NCBI GenBank assembly: GCA_023053575.1
Contig: JAKZAP010000016.1
Span: 11,488,030 to 11,552,029 of the forward strand
Source: Branchinecta lynchi
Taxonomy: Eukaryota; Arthropoda; Branchiopoda; Anostraca; Branchinectidae
Direction: 5' to 3'
DNA: 64,000 nt
Part shown: piece by piece, positions 44,747 through 55,164 of the stretch
Layout of the letters: every line of letters starts with the position of its first letter
How positions within the stretch are numbered: the first letter of the stretch is position 1
Position numbers and translations under genes: made by a program
Notes under the pieces: model-generated
Database searches by the model: none
Seen by the model: only the letters and a program-made list of their open reading frames with translations
Told to the model about the DNA's origin: nothing

Positions 44747-45190
44747 CGCTGTCACATTTTGCATTTGCTACTTATGTTCTATGAAAGGGCTGTACTGAAT
44801 GAGCTTGATTCTGAAAAGCTAGTGGACAACTTTGGGAAAATGAAGACATGAAGATATCCATTGCTATAGTGACTGCACGTAAGTTGCACTTTCGTATAAT
44901 AAATCTTCTGTCTATGTAGGTACTATTTCAATTACTACTGAATTACTATTACAGTATATGTCTACGTAGGCTACTATGTTTGGCCTCTGAATATGTTTCA
45001 AAAGGCAAAGTGCGTCTCTCACTTTATGTGATTATGGGTAGTATTGTTTAGCCTACAGTAAAATACGATAAAATGGCAATGGTAAAAGATGGAATTTGTA
45101 TGGGAAGCAGTTGAATTTTACCAGAAAAAACAAACTGAATATAGAAAATTTGTGCATGCAGCACTCGATTTCATTTAGTCTTTGGTATAG
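44747..45190. other. Unassigned stretch
   Basis: AT-rich. Nothing recognised. Confidence 0.3.
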
Positions 45191-46118
45191 TACAGTAGAG
45201 GTCAGTCTAGTACACTAGCCCCTTTTCAGGCACTGTGCTCAAACGTCTAGCACCATGCCTGGGTGCTACACGTTCAAGCACTGTACCTTGGGTTTCATGT
45301 ATGGCGCATGGATTTCAGTATACAGTGCATACATCAAAAACACAGTTTCTATCATGACAACTGAGCCCCAGCTCGGACAGGGCTGAAATTACTACCATGA
45401 ATTAGAGAAATCAAAGACAATCCTTTATATATTTTTCACAACAAAAACAAAATGGCTTGGCTGATGACAGATGTGGAAAACCTCATTTCCTTTTCTACAT
45501 AGTCAAGGGTTTTGCATGCAAAGTGTCCTGTGCCTCAGCTTTTTCTACCTAGCAGCCAACCAGAATATTGGCTTTTGGGGAATAGATAGGGAAAATACAT
45601 GGAAAATAGATAGGGTGCTGTTAGGTTTTTCATCTCCATCATCATTAGAGCCCTTTTGTTTTTGTTGTGAAAAATATGTAAAGAATTGTCTTTGATTTCT
45701 CTAATTCATAGTAGTAATTTCGGCCCTGTCCGAGCTGGTGCTCAGTTGTGATGACAGAAACTGTGTTTTTACTGTATGCACTGTATACTGAAATCCATGC
45801 ACCATACATGAAATCCAAGGTACAGTGCTTGAACGTCTAGCACCCAGGCATGGTGCTAGACGTTTGAGCACCGTGCCTGAAATGGGGCTAGTGTACTAGA
45901 CTGGTAGAGGTATGCTTATGTGAACGTTTGTTGGCAATGGACTTCGCCATTTTCATGCACTTGCTGTGTTCAAAGCTAACTACCAGGTAGCCACAGTAAG
46001 TAATTAAGGGCTTCTGAAAACACCTGTATAGGTATTTTGCATCTTCATTCTACGATTTAGCTCAAAACTGCACTGTTCACATTAAATTATCTGTTCACAT
46101 AAGCATACCTCTACTGTA
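45191..46118. mobile_element. Family G Tc1/pogo-like MITE split by a hAT-like element
   Basis: Starts TACAGTAGAGGT (45191) and ends with the inverse of the TIR, GCATACCTCTACTGTA (46118). Without the insert it is about 219 bp. Interior: CATGCACTTGCTGTG, GTAATTAAGGGCTTCTG and AAACTGCACTGTTCAC, as in 34358-34569. The TIR (about 26 bp) is nearly perfect, making this the best-preserved copy apart from the insert. Confidence 0.85.
45195..45911. mobile_element. 701-bp foldback hAT-like element nested in family G
   Basis: Element 45203-45903. CAGTCTAGTACACTAGCCCC at the left is mirrored by GGGGCTAGTGTACTAGACTG at the right. The arms extend about 255 bp each (to about 45460 and from 45650) with few mismatches. 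The 8-bp GTAGAGGT is present on both sides (45195-45202 and 45904-45911). Both ends fit hAT. The 190-bp loop has no transposase. Confidence 0.9.
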
Positions 46119-46384
46119 CTGTAAGGTTAAAGGCAAGTGGGCTTTGCAAAAGTGGCACCTAGTAGCTGCCTAATCATCTTTCATACCTGCTCTTTAGTGT
46201 TACTCTTTGTTCTTAATCTTTCCACCTGATAGTTTAAAATAATTCAAAGCTCAAGTTCTGAGTTCTTAGGATTCAGCAGAATTGTTGAAAGATTCTGTAA
46301 GAATTTTGGATCTGCACCCCCCAACAAAAAATGCACTTCCAACACCCCTGCCTCTACTGTAGTTAAACTCTCTCCTTTTACGCG

Positions 46385-46733
46385 GTAGTGTCCAGTCAAC
46401 CACAAACCCCTGATTTTTGGATACCCTATGCCAAACGCCGGATATGTCTAGCGTTTGGCATACCCTATGCCTAACGCTTGATACACTATGCCAGGTGCTG
46501 GATACTGTCAATACTGTAACCCAGTAGAATATCGATGATTTGAGTGAAGCTAAAAAATCAACCAATCAGAACTCCTTTCTATTGATATAGGTCATGGTTA
46601 GGTTACCAACAGGTATCCAGCATTTCGCATAGGGTATCCAGCGTTAGGGATAGGCTATGCTAAATGCTAGATATACCCAGCGTTTGGCATAGGGTATCCA
46701 AAAATCACAGATTTGTGGTAGACTGGTACTGTC
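46385..46733. mobile_element. hAT-like MITE with subterminal repeats
   Basis: Element 46393-46725 (333 bp). CAGTCAACCACAAA at the left pairs with TTTGTGGTAGACTG at the right. The flanking 8 bp are GTAGTGTC and GTACTGTC (7 of 8). Inside each arm GGATACCCTATGCCAAACGC-like units occur several times in both orientations, like the subterminal motifs that hAT transposases bind. Confidence 0.85.
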
Positions 46734-47244
46734 AGCTATGCCCTATGACTACTGTATGACTATGCTAGGTAGGATCAGGGTAGGATCGGGTATGATAGCC
46801 TTACTAAAAGCAATAACTGTTCTTCTGCAATAACTGATACTGGTGGGCAGGGGAGAAACACTCTGACAGTCTTGAGATACCAAAAAACCGGTTATGTCTG
46901 ATAGGAAACAATTTCTGACAGGCAACTTTTCTAACCTTTTAATCTCTGCTTTTCATACAGGAAAGTCGGCGTTTTCTTACTTTTGAATTTGCCGCCTGCC
47001 GGAAAAACTGTGAGAGCCTTTGCCGCGAATCATATTTCAAATTCCCGTTTGAGTCGGTAAAAAATACAAGAAAGGGAACTTATGACCACAGGATAATCGC
47101 CCGTAAAACCTAAAATACCCTGAAAATTTTGATTTCACCTAGATTACCCTGAATCCATAGATTGAAAATAAGTATCCCTGAAAAAAAAACATTTTACCCT
47201 AAAATAGGGTAATCTGCCTAAAAGTGAAAGCACTGGAGTCTACG
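46734..47244. other. Unassigned stretch
   Basis: 46969-47057 has an acceptor-like TTTTCATACAG followed by two open frames. It is not distinctive enough to call an exon. 47090-47210 is AT-rich with ACCCTGAA-type words. Confidence 0.35.
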
Positions 47245-47720
47245 AGTTGGTGCTGTGCGATATTCGATATCGACGATAGTCGATAGATAGATATATCGAT
47301 ATTTAATGCGTAAAAGCCAACAAGGGCCATCGCACCAAAACAGCAAAACAAAATTATATAAAAACAAGAACACTAAGCCAATATTTAAATTTACAAGGAT
47401 ATACAATTTTCCTTGTGTGCTAACCCTATCCGGAGGAACCTTCCAAATAGTTTAATAGCCTGGAAACTTCTCTCTTTCATTCTCTCAATTATCCACTCAC
47501 TTCCACATGCTCTCACTCCAAACAACTCTTGTCTCAACCCATTGAATTCCTCACACAGACTTACTCTGCCACAAAATGACTCATACTTTCATTGTCACAT
47601 CCACACATAGGGCAAGAGTAAGGACCAGTTTTAACCCTAACTTTACCCAAATATTTTCTTATTTTACCAAGAGGTAAACTAACTCGGACTATATATCGAT
47701 ATTGATAAATATTCCTTCAG
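47245..47720. repeat. ATATCG-rich element holding a LINE fragment
   Basis: GCGATATTCGATATCGACGA at 47257 and ATATATCGATATTGATAA at 47690 bracket the region, as in 33392-33725. The middle is the LINE tail described at 47410-47690. Confidence 0.5.
47410..47690 (-). pseudogene. LINE C-terminal zinc-knuckle fragment
   Basis: The minus strand reads KTGPYSCPMCGCDNESMSHF, then a stop at the expected last Cys. C-x2-C-x7-HF is the C-terminal knuckle of many LINE ORF2 proteins (CP.CG..E...HFl..C). Closely similar to 54185-54430. Confidence 0.6.
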
Positions 47721-47755
47721 CTCATATTCCTTCAGCCCAAGCGGGCTGCGAATCA

Positions 47756-47895
47756 AATTTGATAGTGCAAAACGGATGCGTCAGCTGAGTTTTATTGGAA
47801 CTATATCTCGGCCCATCTTGGCATGGGTCCTCTTGAGGCTCAAAGCCGCTCAAGTTGGAAAATCTAACTTTTGGGAAACACAAACTAAATATTCT
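47756..47895 (-). mobile_element. Family F terminal module
   Basis: Plus strand: TTTGATAGTGCAAAACGGAT, GCGTCAGCTGAG, then GGCCCATCTTGGCATGGGTC. The hairpin stem is CCCAT/ATGGG here against CCCTT/AAGGG elsewhere, so both sides have changed together. Confidence 0.6.
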
Positions 47896-48261
47896 AGCTT
47901 AGCGTTAAACATTTCAGTTGGTGAATTCCTATGTGAAAGTTGCTTGGAGTTAAAACAGGTTGTGATTATAATTTGGACACGGCTGCTGTTTTTGCTGCTC
48001 GACTGGATCGAGGTAGAATTCATGTTTTGCTGAAGTTCCTCAAGTTTCCGGATTCTTTTCAGCTAACGTTTCAGGATTCATCCTTTAATGGAATCAACAT
48101 TTAACGGTTTCGGATTCTTTATAATTAATGTTTTTTTTTCCGTTTGAAGGCTTAGGCGACGAAGGGACGGTTTGCAAGGACAAAGTCTTCATGTCTCTGT
48201 CGTCATTTTGGAAGTCCAGCTCCTTAGCACCGATCAAATATTTTGCTATTTTCTTACCCCG
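47896..48261. other. Unassigned stretch
   Basis: Nothing recognised. Confidence 0.3.
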
Positions 48262-48735
48262 AAATGTATTAGACAGTCCCTTAAAAGTCATCGAGGAATC
48301 GGTGTTTGTATTTGAGAATCGACATGTAGTTTTCGATTTTTTTCTCAGGTGTTCAAGGAACTACTAAAAGTATTCGAGAAAAGGTAAAAAGTATTCGAGA
48401 ATTTCTAAAATCTATTTGACATTGAAACTGAAATAAGAACTCAAGAATGGCACAACTGTATTCAGGAATGACAAAATATATTCGAGAATTTAAAAAATGA
48501 AAATTCTCGAGTACATTTTTGTTATTCTCGAATACAGTTCTGTCATTCTCGAATACCTAATTTCAATTTAAATGTCAAATATTTTTAAAACATTTTCTAT
48601 TACTTTTTATCTTTTCGCGAATACTCTAGCTGTAGCTCTTGAAGACTTAAAAATAATCTCGAAGACTTTATATCGATTCTCGAGTACAAACACCGATTCT
48701 TCAAAGACATTTGAGGGGTTCTCGAATACATTTTC
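48262..48735. repeat. Large foldback of TTCGAGAATAC motifs
   Basis: Left-half words GAATCGGTGTTTGTATTTGA and AGTATTCGAGAAAAGG are mirrored at the right by CGAGTACAAACACCGATTC and CTTTTCGCGAATACTC. The centre of symmetry is near 48502, with arms of about 235 bp. Inside each arm TATTCGAGAAT recurs, so the arms are themselves repetitive. Overlapping open frames on both strands (48572-48973, 48600-48810) are by-products. Confidence 0.75.
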
Positions 48736-48906
48736 AACGCATTTAGACTCAAATCCATTCCATACACACTCCAAGAGTGCTTGCGCACTTGCTTTTAAAG
48801 GACCTCTCACACTATTTACTATTCAACTTACAATATTTGAAATATTTAAATACTCTAAAACTATGCTGTGCTTTCAACAAATAACCCACGGTTTTGTCTG
48901 TTTTAA

Positions 48907-49074
48907 TACTTTTCAGAGACCCGTTGACTTGCCGCGAAAACAGGGAAAAAATTTACAGAACCGGTTTTTCTGATGGAAAAACTTCTCGTATACTTTTCAG
49001 AGACCCGTTGACTTACCGTGAAAACAGGGAAAACATTTACATAACCGGTTTTTCTGATGGAAAAACTTCTCGCA
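48907..49074 (+). repeat. 84-bp direct tandem repeat, two units
   Basis: ACTTTTCAGAGACCCGTTGA to TGATGGAAAAACTTCTCG occurs at 48908 and 48992 with a handful of differences. No function evident. Confidence 0.85.
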
Positions 49075-49205
49075 GACAAACGTCGACAGCGTCATACACA
49101 TTGTAGGTAGCAAAAAGCGGCAAGTGAGAAAATCAGCGTGGTTTTGTTAGACGGGTTAGAATCTACCGTACGAAATAGGGGTCGCCGAGTTTAGAAATAT
49201 ATGGA

Positions 49206-49260
49206 GTGATTATGGAAGTAGGTTGCGTTAATATTATAGGTAAGACGGGATATGGATTGA
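49206..49260 (+). repeat. Third copy of the GGAGCTATTATGG..ATAGGTAAG word
   Basis: GAGTGATTATGGAAGTAGG then AATATTATAGGTAAG resembles the two copies at about 37115 and 37685 (GAGCTATTATGGAGGTGGG...GGTATGATAGGTAAG). All three end in a donor-like TAG/GTAAG. See findings. Confidence 0.4.
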
Positions 49261-49282
49261 ATTCACGAATCTCACACCAATC

Positions 49283-49501
49283 TCACGACGTGGCCCCCAA
49301 AATACCAGGGAGCAGCGGTACACCCCCTCGAAAAAATGTATCCCTCAAATTCACCAAAATTTGGCAACTATTCAGAAACTGGTCCAACCTATCCTCAACC
49401 TCCCCACAAAGTGGGCAAACACACCTACCTCCCGAGCCACCATCAACAAAAAACTCCCAGTATCTTTTACGCAGTGGTATGCAGTTTGCCCGCGCCTGCA
49501 A
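49283..49501 (-). pseudogene. LINE C-terminal zinc-knuckle fragment
   Basis: The minus-strand frame contains CPLCGEVEDRLDQFLNSC, close to the LINE ORF2 C-terminal pattern CPlCGe.Ed..HFl..C, although the usual His is replaced. NLRDTFFRGGVPLL follows, as in intact families (C..l...R..ff). No RT domain is adjacent. Confidence 0.6.
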
Positions 49502-49559
49502 CCATTTATATTCATTCCATATTCATTTCTATATTCATTCTACTAGTCCGTTTCAGTAA

Positions 49560-50001
49560 AAGAAAGAAACATTCGAACACTAAGAACGTTCTCCAGCCCA
49601 AAGTACCATTACTAGCGCATAGAAGCCTAAGCTCGCACACCAGCTCACCCTCTTCCCGTTTTACAAGCATCTATTCAGACAAAAAGCCACTCACACACAA
49701 TCAAAGAAACTGTTAAGAACTTTACCGGGTTTAGAAATAAAGTTCCACCGGAGTCGCTGTACTTCATCTGTTGATCCATTCTTCTTTTCTTCGGAAATGA
49801 ACCATAATCCTATTATCGTCAAGGAAACAAAGATCAGGTATCTGACATCGCCAAATTAGACAGCTGGGCTGAGGCTGAAACAACAGCAAGATTTAATCCC
49901 TTGTCAAATTTGTTTAGAAAATTTCTTTTCCAGACCAAAAAAGGCGAAGTCTAGATTCACGGCATGCTCTATAAATACAAGAGGGTTTCGTAAGCTTGAA
50001 G
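49560..50001. other. Unassigned stretch
   Basis: Nothing recognised. Confidence 0.3.
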
Positions 50002-50343
50002 CAGTGTCAGAAATTTCATAATATACAAAATACGGATGCGCGGTTTCAACAGACAACACTTGGGATGTTATCTGTTGTGTTAGAAAATGTTATGTGAATT
50101 GCTATGCAGAACAAGCATTGCCAGGAAGAGCGAAAAAAAACAGCCAAAAAAGCATCTACTGACTTTTTTGTTTGTCGTCATTCAGCAGATGCTTTTTGGC
50201 GATTTTTGTTTACTCCTGATGGCAACGTTTGTTATGCATAAAATTTGCAAACACAACAGAAAATATCCGATGCGATGTCTATTACGCATTGTCTGTTGAA
50301 ACCGTGCATACTTCTGTTGTATGTTATGAAACTCTGTTAGTGT
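50002..50343. mobile_element. 342-bp long-TIR MITE
   Basis: TTTCATAATATACAAAATAC and GCGCGGTTTCAACAGACAA at the left are mirrored by TTGTCTGTTGAAACCGTGCA and GTTGTATGTTATGAAA at the right. The inner arms AAAAGCATCTACTGA / CAGCAGATGCTTTTTGGC extend the foldback almost to the centre. Target duplication unclear. Confidence 0.8.
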
Positions 50344-50855
50344 AGCAAAGGTGGAATCGCTGGAGAATCCTGCGGAGCTTTCTGCAGTGATTTTCGCACT
50401 GGAACCCAAAGCAGATTCCCAAAAAGTGTTTCCAGGAGGACAGTCGAAGCTCCGAGGAAAGCTGAACTTTCGGAGAAAAAATAAAACTCAAATCTTCCTT
50501 CAGCCAAAGGTGATCATCAGCATAAGCTCTTTATATTAAATCCCATAAAAATCTCACTTGACTTTTCTGTTTAGCGGCAGAACAGATAACCTAAATAATT
50601 CGATTTTAAGCAAACAGACCTAGAAAGGGAAACTTTTCATTTCTAACATTTCAACTTTCATCCTCGCCTTGAAGTGTGTCCATTTTTGAACTCAATTCTC
50701 TCGTCAGATAAGGGGTTGTGCAGATATTTGCCGAAACCTGGAATTCGGTGGACTCGTGGGTTCAACACTATTACTATATTGTTGTGCATTTTCAAGCGGT
50801 TGATTAGGGATACAGAGTAACATATTTAAGATATGTTAGATCTTCCCCAGATTTA
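50344..50855. other. Unassigned stretch
   Basis: A 62-codon open frame at 50351-50539 follows a TAG that could be an acceptor. There is no domain and no donor, so I do not call it. Confidence 0.3.
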
Positions 50856-50859
50856 AGAG

Positions 50860-50948
50860 ATCTGGGGAAGACCGGAAATCTACAAAACCATCAAGGAGTC
50901 CAATAAACATAACGTTTTTGGTATCGCGTCGAAACCTTTGGTCTTATT
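50860..50948 (+). mobile_element. Family A right-end remnant
   Basis: AAGACCGGAAATCTACAAAA, ATCAAGGAGTCCAATAAACA and CGTCGAAACCTTTGGTCTTA show the last 90 bp. GGGATCCC has decayed. Confidence 0.5.
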
Positions 50949-51282
50949 GTTCACGAGTTGGGTGTCAGCCTTTTAGTCCATATTAGAAGTGACTCCCTAG
51001 AACTGGGCCTGACACTCGTTACAACTCTACTTAATTTATTTATCTTAACCAAGTAACGGCCAACTTGGGAAATTACATTAGAAATCAGAGTTATCTATTT
51101 GTAAACTCAATCAATTACAAATAGTCAATGGGCCACCTAACACTCGACTGACAAATGACTCCAGACAAACAATGTCGTTACTCCGCCCTTCCAAAGGTCA
51201 TCACAGGATAATGCCAGACCAGCGCTTTTAGTTCCCACAATCAGAAGTTTTTTGCTGACAACGTGGCGTATATCAAAGCGTA
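50949..51282. other. Unassigned stretch
   Basis: Nothing recognised. Confidence 0.3.
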
Positions 51283-51499
51283 ATGGTGGGTTTACACACT
51301 GCGTAAAATCCGAGTGTATTTTACGCACGTTTTGAGCTTGAAAAGATTTCTAGCAATACCGATGTATTTAGATACAAAACGGACCGATTTCTCAAATACG
51401 TCTGTATTGCTAGAAATGTTTTCAAGCTCAAAACGTGCGTAGAATACGCTCGGATTTCAAAATACGCTCGGATTTTACGCAGTGTGTAAATGCACCATA
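51283..51499. mobile_element. About 217-bp long-TIR MITE
   Basis: TTTACACACTGCGTAAAATC then CGAGTGTATTTTACGCACG and TTTTGAGCTTGAAAAGATTT at the left are mirrored at the right by AAATGTTTTCAAGCTCAAAA, CGTGCGTAGAATACGC and GATTTTACGCAGTGTGTAAA. The right arm has an extra CGGATTTCAAAATACGCT. Confidence 0.85.
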
Positions 51500-52002
51500 A
51501 CCCTACCCTTCGTAAATGGAGGTTATCCGGAGAAAAAGAAGACCCGACAGTACTAAGGTGTATGGAAACCTGTCCGATAATGCACACCGACGGCTGGTAA
51601 TTTGCTTCTGTCTTGGCTTTTCAGTAGACTCCCCCTAGACGCCGAGAGCTTCTACCCCTATCACTGTTTTGGAGCAAAACAGTAAGCTTCTGTGACGCAA
51701 AACTTGCTGCGCACCAGCAGAATCGGAAATGAAAGTGGCACCCATGCCGTCATAGAACGCGGATACTTTTCCCTCTTTTCTCAGCAAAACGCGATGCATT
51801 TCTTCCCTGACTTCGCCTTACAGCTTTTCACAACTAACAAACGAATCCCAGTAAATTATGTGGAATTTTATTAGTTTATGTAGAAAAAAAAATACGTTTT
51901 TTGCACATAAGTACTCCGTCAGCCAAGCTGATGGAGATTTGATATAGCGAAAGTGATAAGCCAGCTGAGGCTTGCGTATGGAATTAGGTGAACACATAAC
52001 GT
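51500..52002. other. Unassigned stretch
   Basis: Nothing recognised. Confidence 0.3.
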
Positions 52003-52482
52003 GTCCGAAAGCTTTTGGTGCTGTAAATAATGCGTTAATGCTGCATTTTCTTCTTTTTTTTGTCCGAAAGCTGTTACCTTTTTTTCTTCTCTGACACTTC
52101 TAGAATACCAAAATTTAAGTCAAGAAGAAGAAGAACAAAAAAGAATTAGCTGTAAAAAAAATGACAAAATGGATCAGCTACTGATATCCAACCTTCTTAT
52201 CTTTTCTTTCTTTGTTGGCCACGATCTGCCGATGTCTGTCAGACTGTCAGTTCTCTTTTTGAATTTTTAATGTTTGCCGCCAAAAACATTGAGAGAATCG
52301 CCGAACTCCCAAGTTTCTTCTTGAAAATTCAGCATAAAATGTAGCATTCTTGCTGAATTTTTTCGATGAATTGTATGCTGAATTAATGCGCATTTATTTA
52401 GCGAAAATTTAAGTCCGAAAGCGAAATGCTGCATACGATGCTGAATTATTCAGCATTTTCGTTCGGTTCGGAGCTTTCGGAC
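52003..52482. mobile_element. 480-bp TIR element (GTCCGAAAGCT ends)
   Basis: GTCCGAAAGCTTTTGGTGCT at 52003 is mirrored by GTTCGGAGCTTTCGGAC ending at 52482. GTCCGAAAGC recurs at 52061 and 52413, and TGCTGAATT/AATGCTGCAT words occur throughout the right half. No ORF. Confidence 0.65.
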
Positions 52483-53060
52483 TATCGAGACTTTGTCGGT
52501 TCTATCGATAACTTTCAAACTCGGTGTTAGAGTAACCAACATAGAATCGTGCCTGCAGTTATGACATTGATTATGCAATGCAGAAGCTGTGACTGTTTGA
52601 TGGTGCTCTTTCCTCTAATCTTTAAACCTCTATGCCAGTAACAGGCGATCCCGGCGAGATCTTCCCTTCGGCATTAGTCCGTGACCTGATGACAAGAAAT
52701 TATCCGAGAGCATAGCCGAGCTGGGAGAAAAGGACCATTATCGAAACTAGTCATTGTTGCGTCATTAATGAGCAAACTTACGGGGGAGTAAATACGAAGC
52801 AGCTGGAAATGATTATGGTTCACTAAAGCATGATCCACTCCAACTTTTTGCGCAAGTTCACAGTCTGGTCACGGACTATTAATGAATGTATCCCAGGACA
52901 TTCGCAAAGAGAAGAACTGTGGAGGCGTAAACAGTCGTTTAGATAAAACGGGCAATATTTATTTTTCAATAATACTTATTTTTAACACACAAAACAAGTT
53001 TGTGCTTTACACACACAAAAGAATTTAAAAGTCCTATATCCAGATTAGTGACGTAATAAT
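52483..53060. other. Unassigned stretch
   Basis: Nothing recognised. Confidence 0.3.
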
Positions 53061-53061
53061 G

Positions 53062-53610
53062 TTTTTCCGTCTGTCCGCCCGTCCGTCTGTCTGTTAGCAC
53101 GAGAACTCTCGAAGAAGGTGAGACATTTTGTTCAAACTTGGTATGGGAGCCCTATTTTTAGGGACGGGGTTCAAGTTAAGGGGAGATTTTTTTTTTTAGC
53201 TACTGAAATAGTCGATTTGGGTGTTAAGACAGGCTTAGCCGATATATGAAACATATTTCTTCGCCAGACAAATAGTTCTCCCGGAATCGGACCAAAATCG
53301 AAAAATTGGTAAAGGTCGAAGTTTCATCTGAAATTGGTTAGAGGTTGGGCGAAGGAGAATGGGGAGTCCATTTTTGAACTTTATTTTCCTGTCGGAAAAG
53401 TAGTTCACTAACCGGAAAATATGCAAAAGCTAAAGTTTTATCTGAAGTTGATTAGAGGTTCCGTATGGAGGTTAGGAGACATGCTGAATTCTCTTTTAAA
53501 CTATTTTTTTTGCCGGATAATTATTTCGTACAGTAATAGTAAAAGTTTGTTCTGTTGATTACATGTAAAAGATCGGGGTAAACATACGTGCTGAATCCAG
53601 ATTTGTGATT
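53062..53610 (+). mobile_element. Family A element, both termini eroded
   Basis: GTCTGTCCGCCCGTCCGTCT, then CACGAGAACTCTCGAAG and core units near 53214, 53342 and 53465 with decayed CCGG blocks. It ends near 53605 without GGGATCCC. Confidence 0.65.
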
Positions 53611-53755
53611 GATATTATCAGCGGTACGGAACGCCGTTCGGGCCAAACGGACCGCAGAACCTGTCTGAGTAGACCTCTATCCTCTCTGACTGAGTTTCTC
53701 TCTTCCTCTCAGGTTCGAAAACTCTCTGTCGTGCAACGCTATCTTTCTCAAGTAC

Positions 53756-54688
53756 AACAAGACCAGAGGTTTCGATGGGATCCCAAAAATGTAATATTTG
53801 ATACGATTTGATACAGACAATTCGGTCTTGTAGATATTCGGTCTTCGCCAGACTCCTTGAACATTTTTACTATTAAGATTTAGAAAAAGAAGAAGGTCAA
53901 TGGCTAATCATCTAAGAAAACCAAATTCTGATATGGATTCACCATGTGTGTGAACTGATCAAATCTTCCTGCCTTACTCGACCTGCCAAATCTTCGGTTT
54001 CAACCGGATTCCTGGTGAAATACTTACCCGGCAATAACAAAAGCTTAGAAACGAATTCAACGTATCACCTTACCCCTATATCGAACATCTAATCAACTAC
54101 AGATAAAACTTTAACTTTTAACAAATTTTCCGGTTTCGGACGGCTTCCGGGCGAACTACTTCTCCTAAAAGAAAATGATTGGGGTTGTCGGGAGTATATT
54201 TAAAGTGGATGGTAAGTTTAAGGGGGGGGGGGTTAGCTATTGGGGAGAAAAGAAGGTTTATAGGAAAAAATAGGTTAAAGAATGGTCCTTACTTTTGCCC
54301 GATGTGTGGAAAGATGGATGAGGTTGTGTTCCACTTTATGTGTGAATGTTAAGGATTGAGTGATTTAAGGGTTGAATTATTTGGGGTGGGAATTACTAGG
54401 GAGGAGTGGCTACTAGGAAAAATTCTCAAATCGACTACCTCATAAGCTGTTTTAAAAAAATTTGCTTGCCCGTTAATCTGAAACCCCTCCCCACCCCTAA
54501 ATGTTGAGCTGCAGAGCCCATCTACGAACTCGACCTTTCCCTTAACCCAAAGAGTCCTCATACCAGGTTTTATCAAAATATCTTATTCCCTTAGAGAGTT
54601 ATCGTGCTTACAGAAGAACGGACAGACTGACAACTTTTTCGATGTCATAGGTATCCCTCCACTCTCCGCTAACGTTTTGTGATCAAAA
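53756..54688 (-). mobile_element. Family A HINE/pearl-like element with nested LINE piece
   Basis: Right end AACAAGACCAGAGGTTTCGA with TGGGATCCCA. Two core units to about 54175, then an inserted LINE fragment (54185-54430). Then TCTGAAACCCCTCCCCACCC, a short ACGG tract and the left end AACGTTTTGTGATCAAAA, where the palindrome has mutated. Its junctions with the palindromic host element fix the ends of family A. Confidence 0.75.
54185..54430 (+). pseudogene. LINE C-terminal zinc-knuckle fragment
   Basis: The frame reads LKNGPYFCPMCGKMDEVVFH then FMCEC, a stop, and GLSDLRVELFGVGITREEWL. C-x2-C-x8-H-x4-C is the LINE ORF2 C-terminal knuckle. It closely resembles 47410-47690, so both derive from one family. 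Confidence 0.7.
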
Positions 54689-55059
54689 GACTTGAGAGAC
54701 ATCGCGGTGCACGTCAGACTGTAGTTTTAGTACCTGAGAGAGATGGCGTTTCACGACAGATAGTTTTAGAACCTGACTGAGAGAGAGAGATTCACTGATT
54801 CAGTCCGATCAGAAAGGAGCAAGGTGCACGGTGCATGACAAAAAGTTTTAGAGTCTGAGAGACAGGTTTTGCGGCCCGTTTGTCCCAAACGGCGTTCCAT
54901 ACAGCGGACCAGTCGTTTGCCATAGTTGGCGAAACACAAAAAGTTATCGTTAAAGGTGGTTGTGGTAGGAAGGTTGTTAGACTAGAGAAAATACGGTGAG
55001 TCGGGAGTCGGGTCTCGTTTGAGTTGTTGGCGAAAACTTGGGAATTATCCTAATTATCA

Positions 55060-55164
55060 TTGGCGGTGTAAAGTATTACCTACTAAGTTTCGACAAGGGG
55101 TACGCAAACTGTCAGACCCGATTATTTTCCCTTGGGATCCCATTAAAACCTTTGGTCTTGTTAT
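55060..55164 (+). mobile_element. Family A right-end remnant
   Basis: AACTGTCAGACCCGATTATT, then TTGGGATCCCATTAAAACCT and GGTCTTGTT. A 142-codon frame at 55038-55466 starts in this remnant and runs into unique sequence. Confidence 0.55.

Larger units (their letters stand above)
53626..54900. mobile_element. Long-TIR element with family A inserted at its centre
   Basis: ACGGAACGCCGTTCGGGCCA, then AGAACCTGTCTGAG, at the left is mirrored by CTGAGAGACAGGTTTTGCGG and CCAAACGGCGTTCCATAC at the right. The arms run about 130 and 215 bp (the right one has an internal duplication of the CTGAGAGA unit) and would meet at CTCAAGT/ACTTGAG. Family A occupies that junction (53756-54688). Confidence 0.75.

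Noticed and set aside
46969..47057. Short exon with TTTTCATACAG acceptor
   Set aside because: Two frames are open across it, the donor (GTAAAA) is weak, and the peptide has no known motif.
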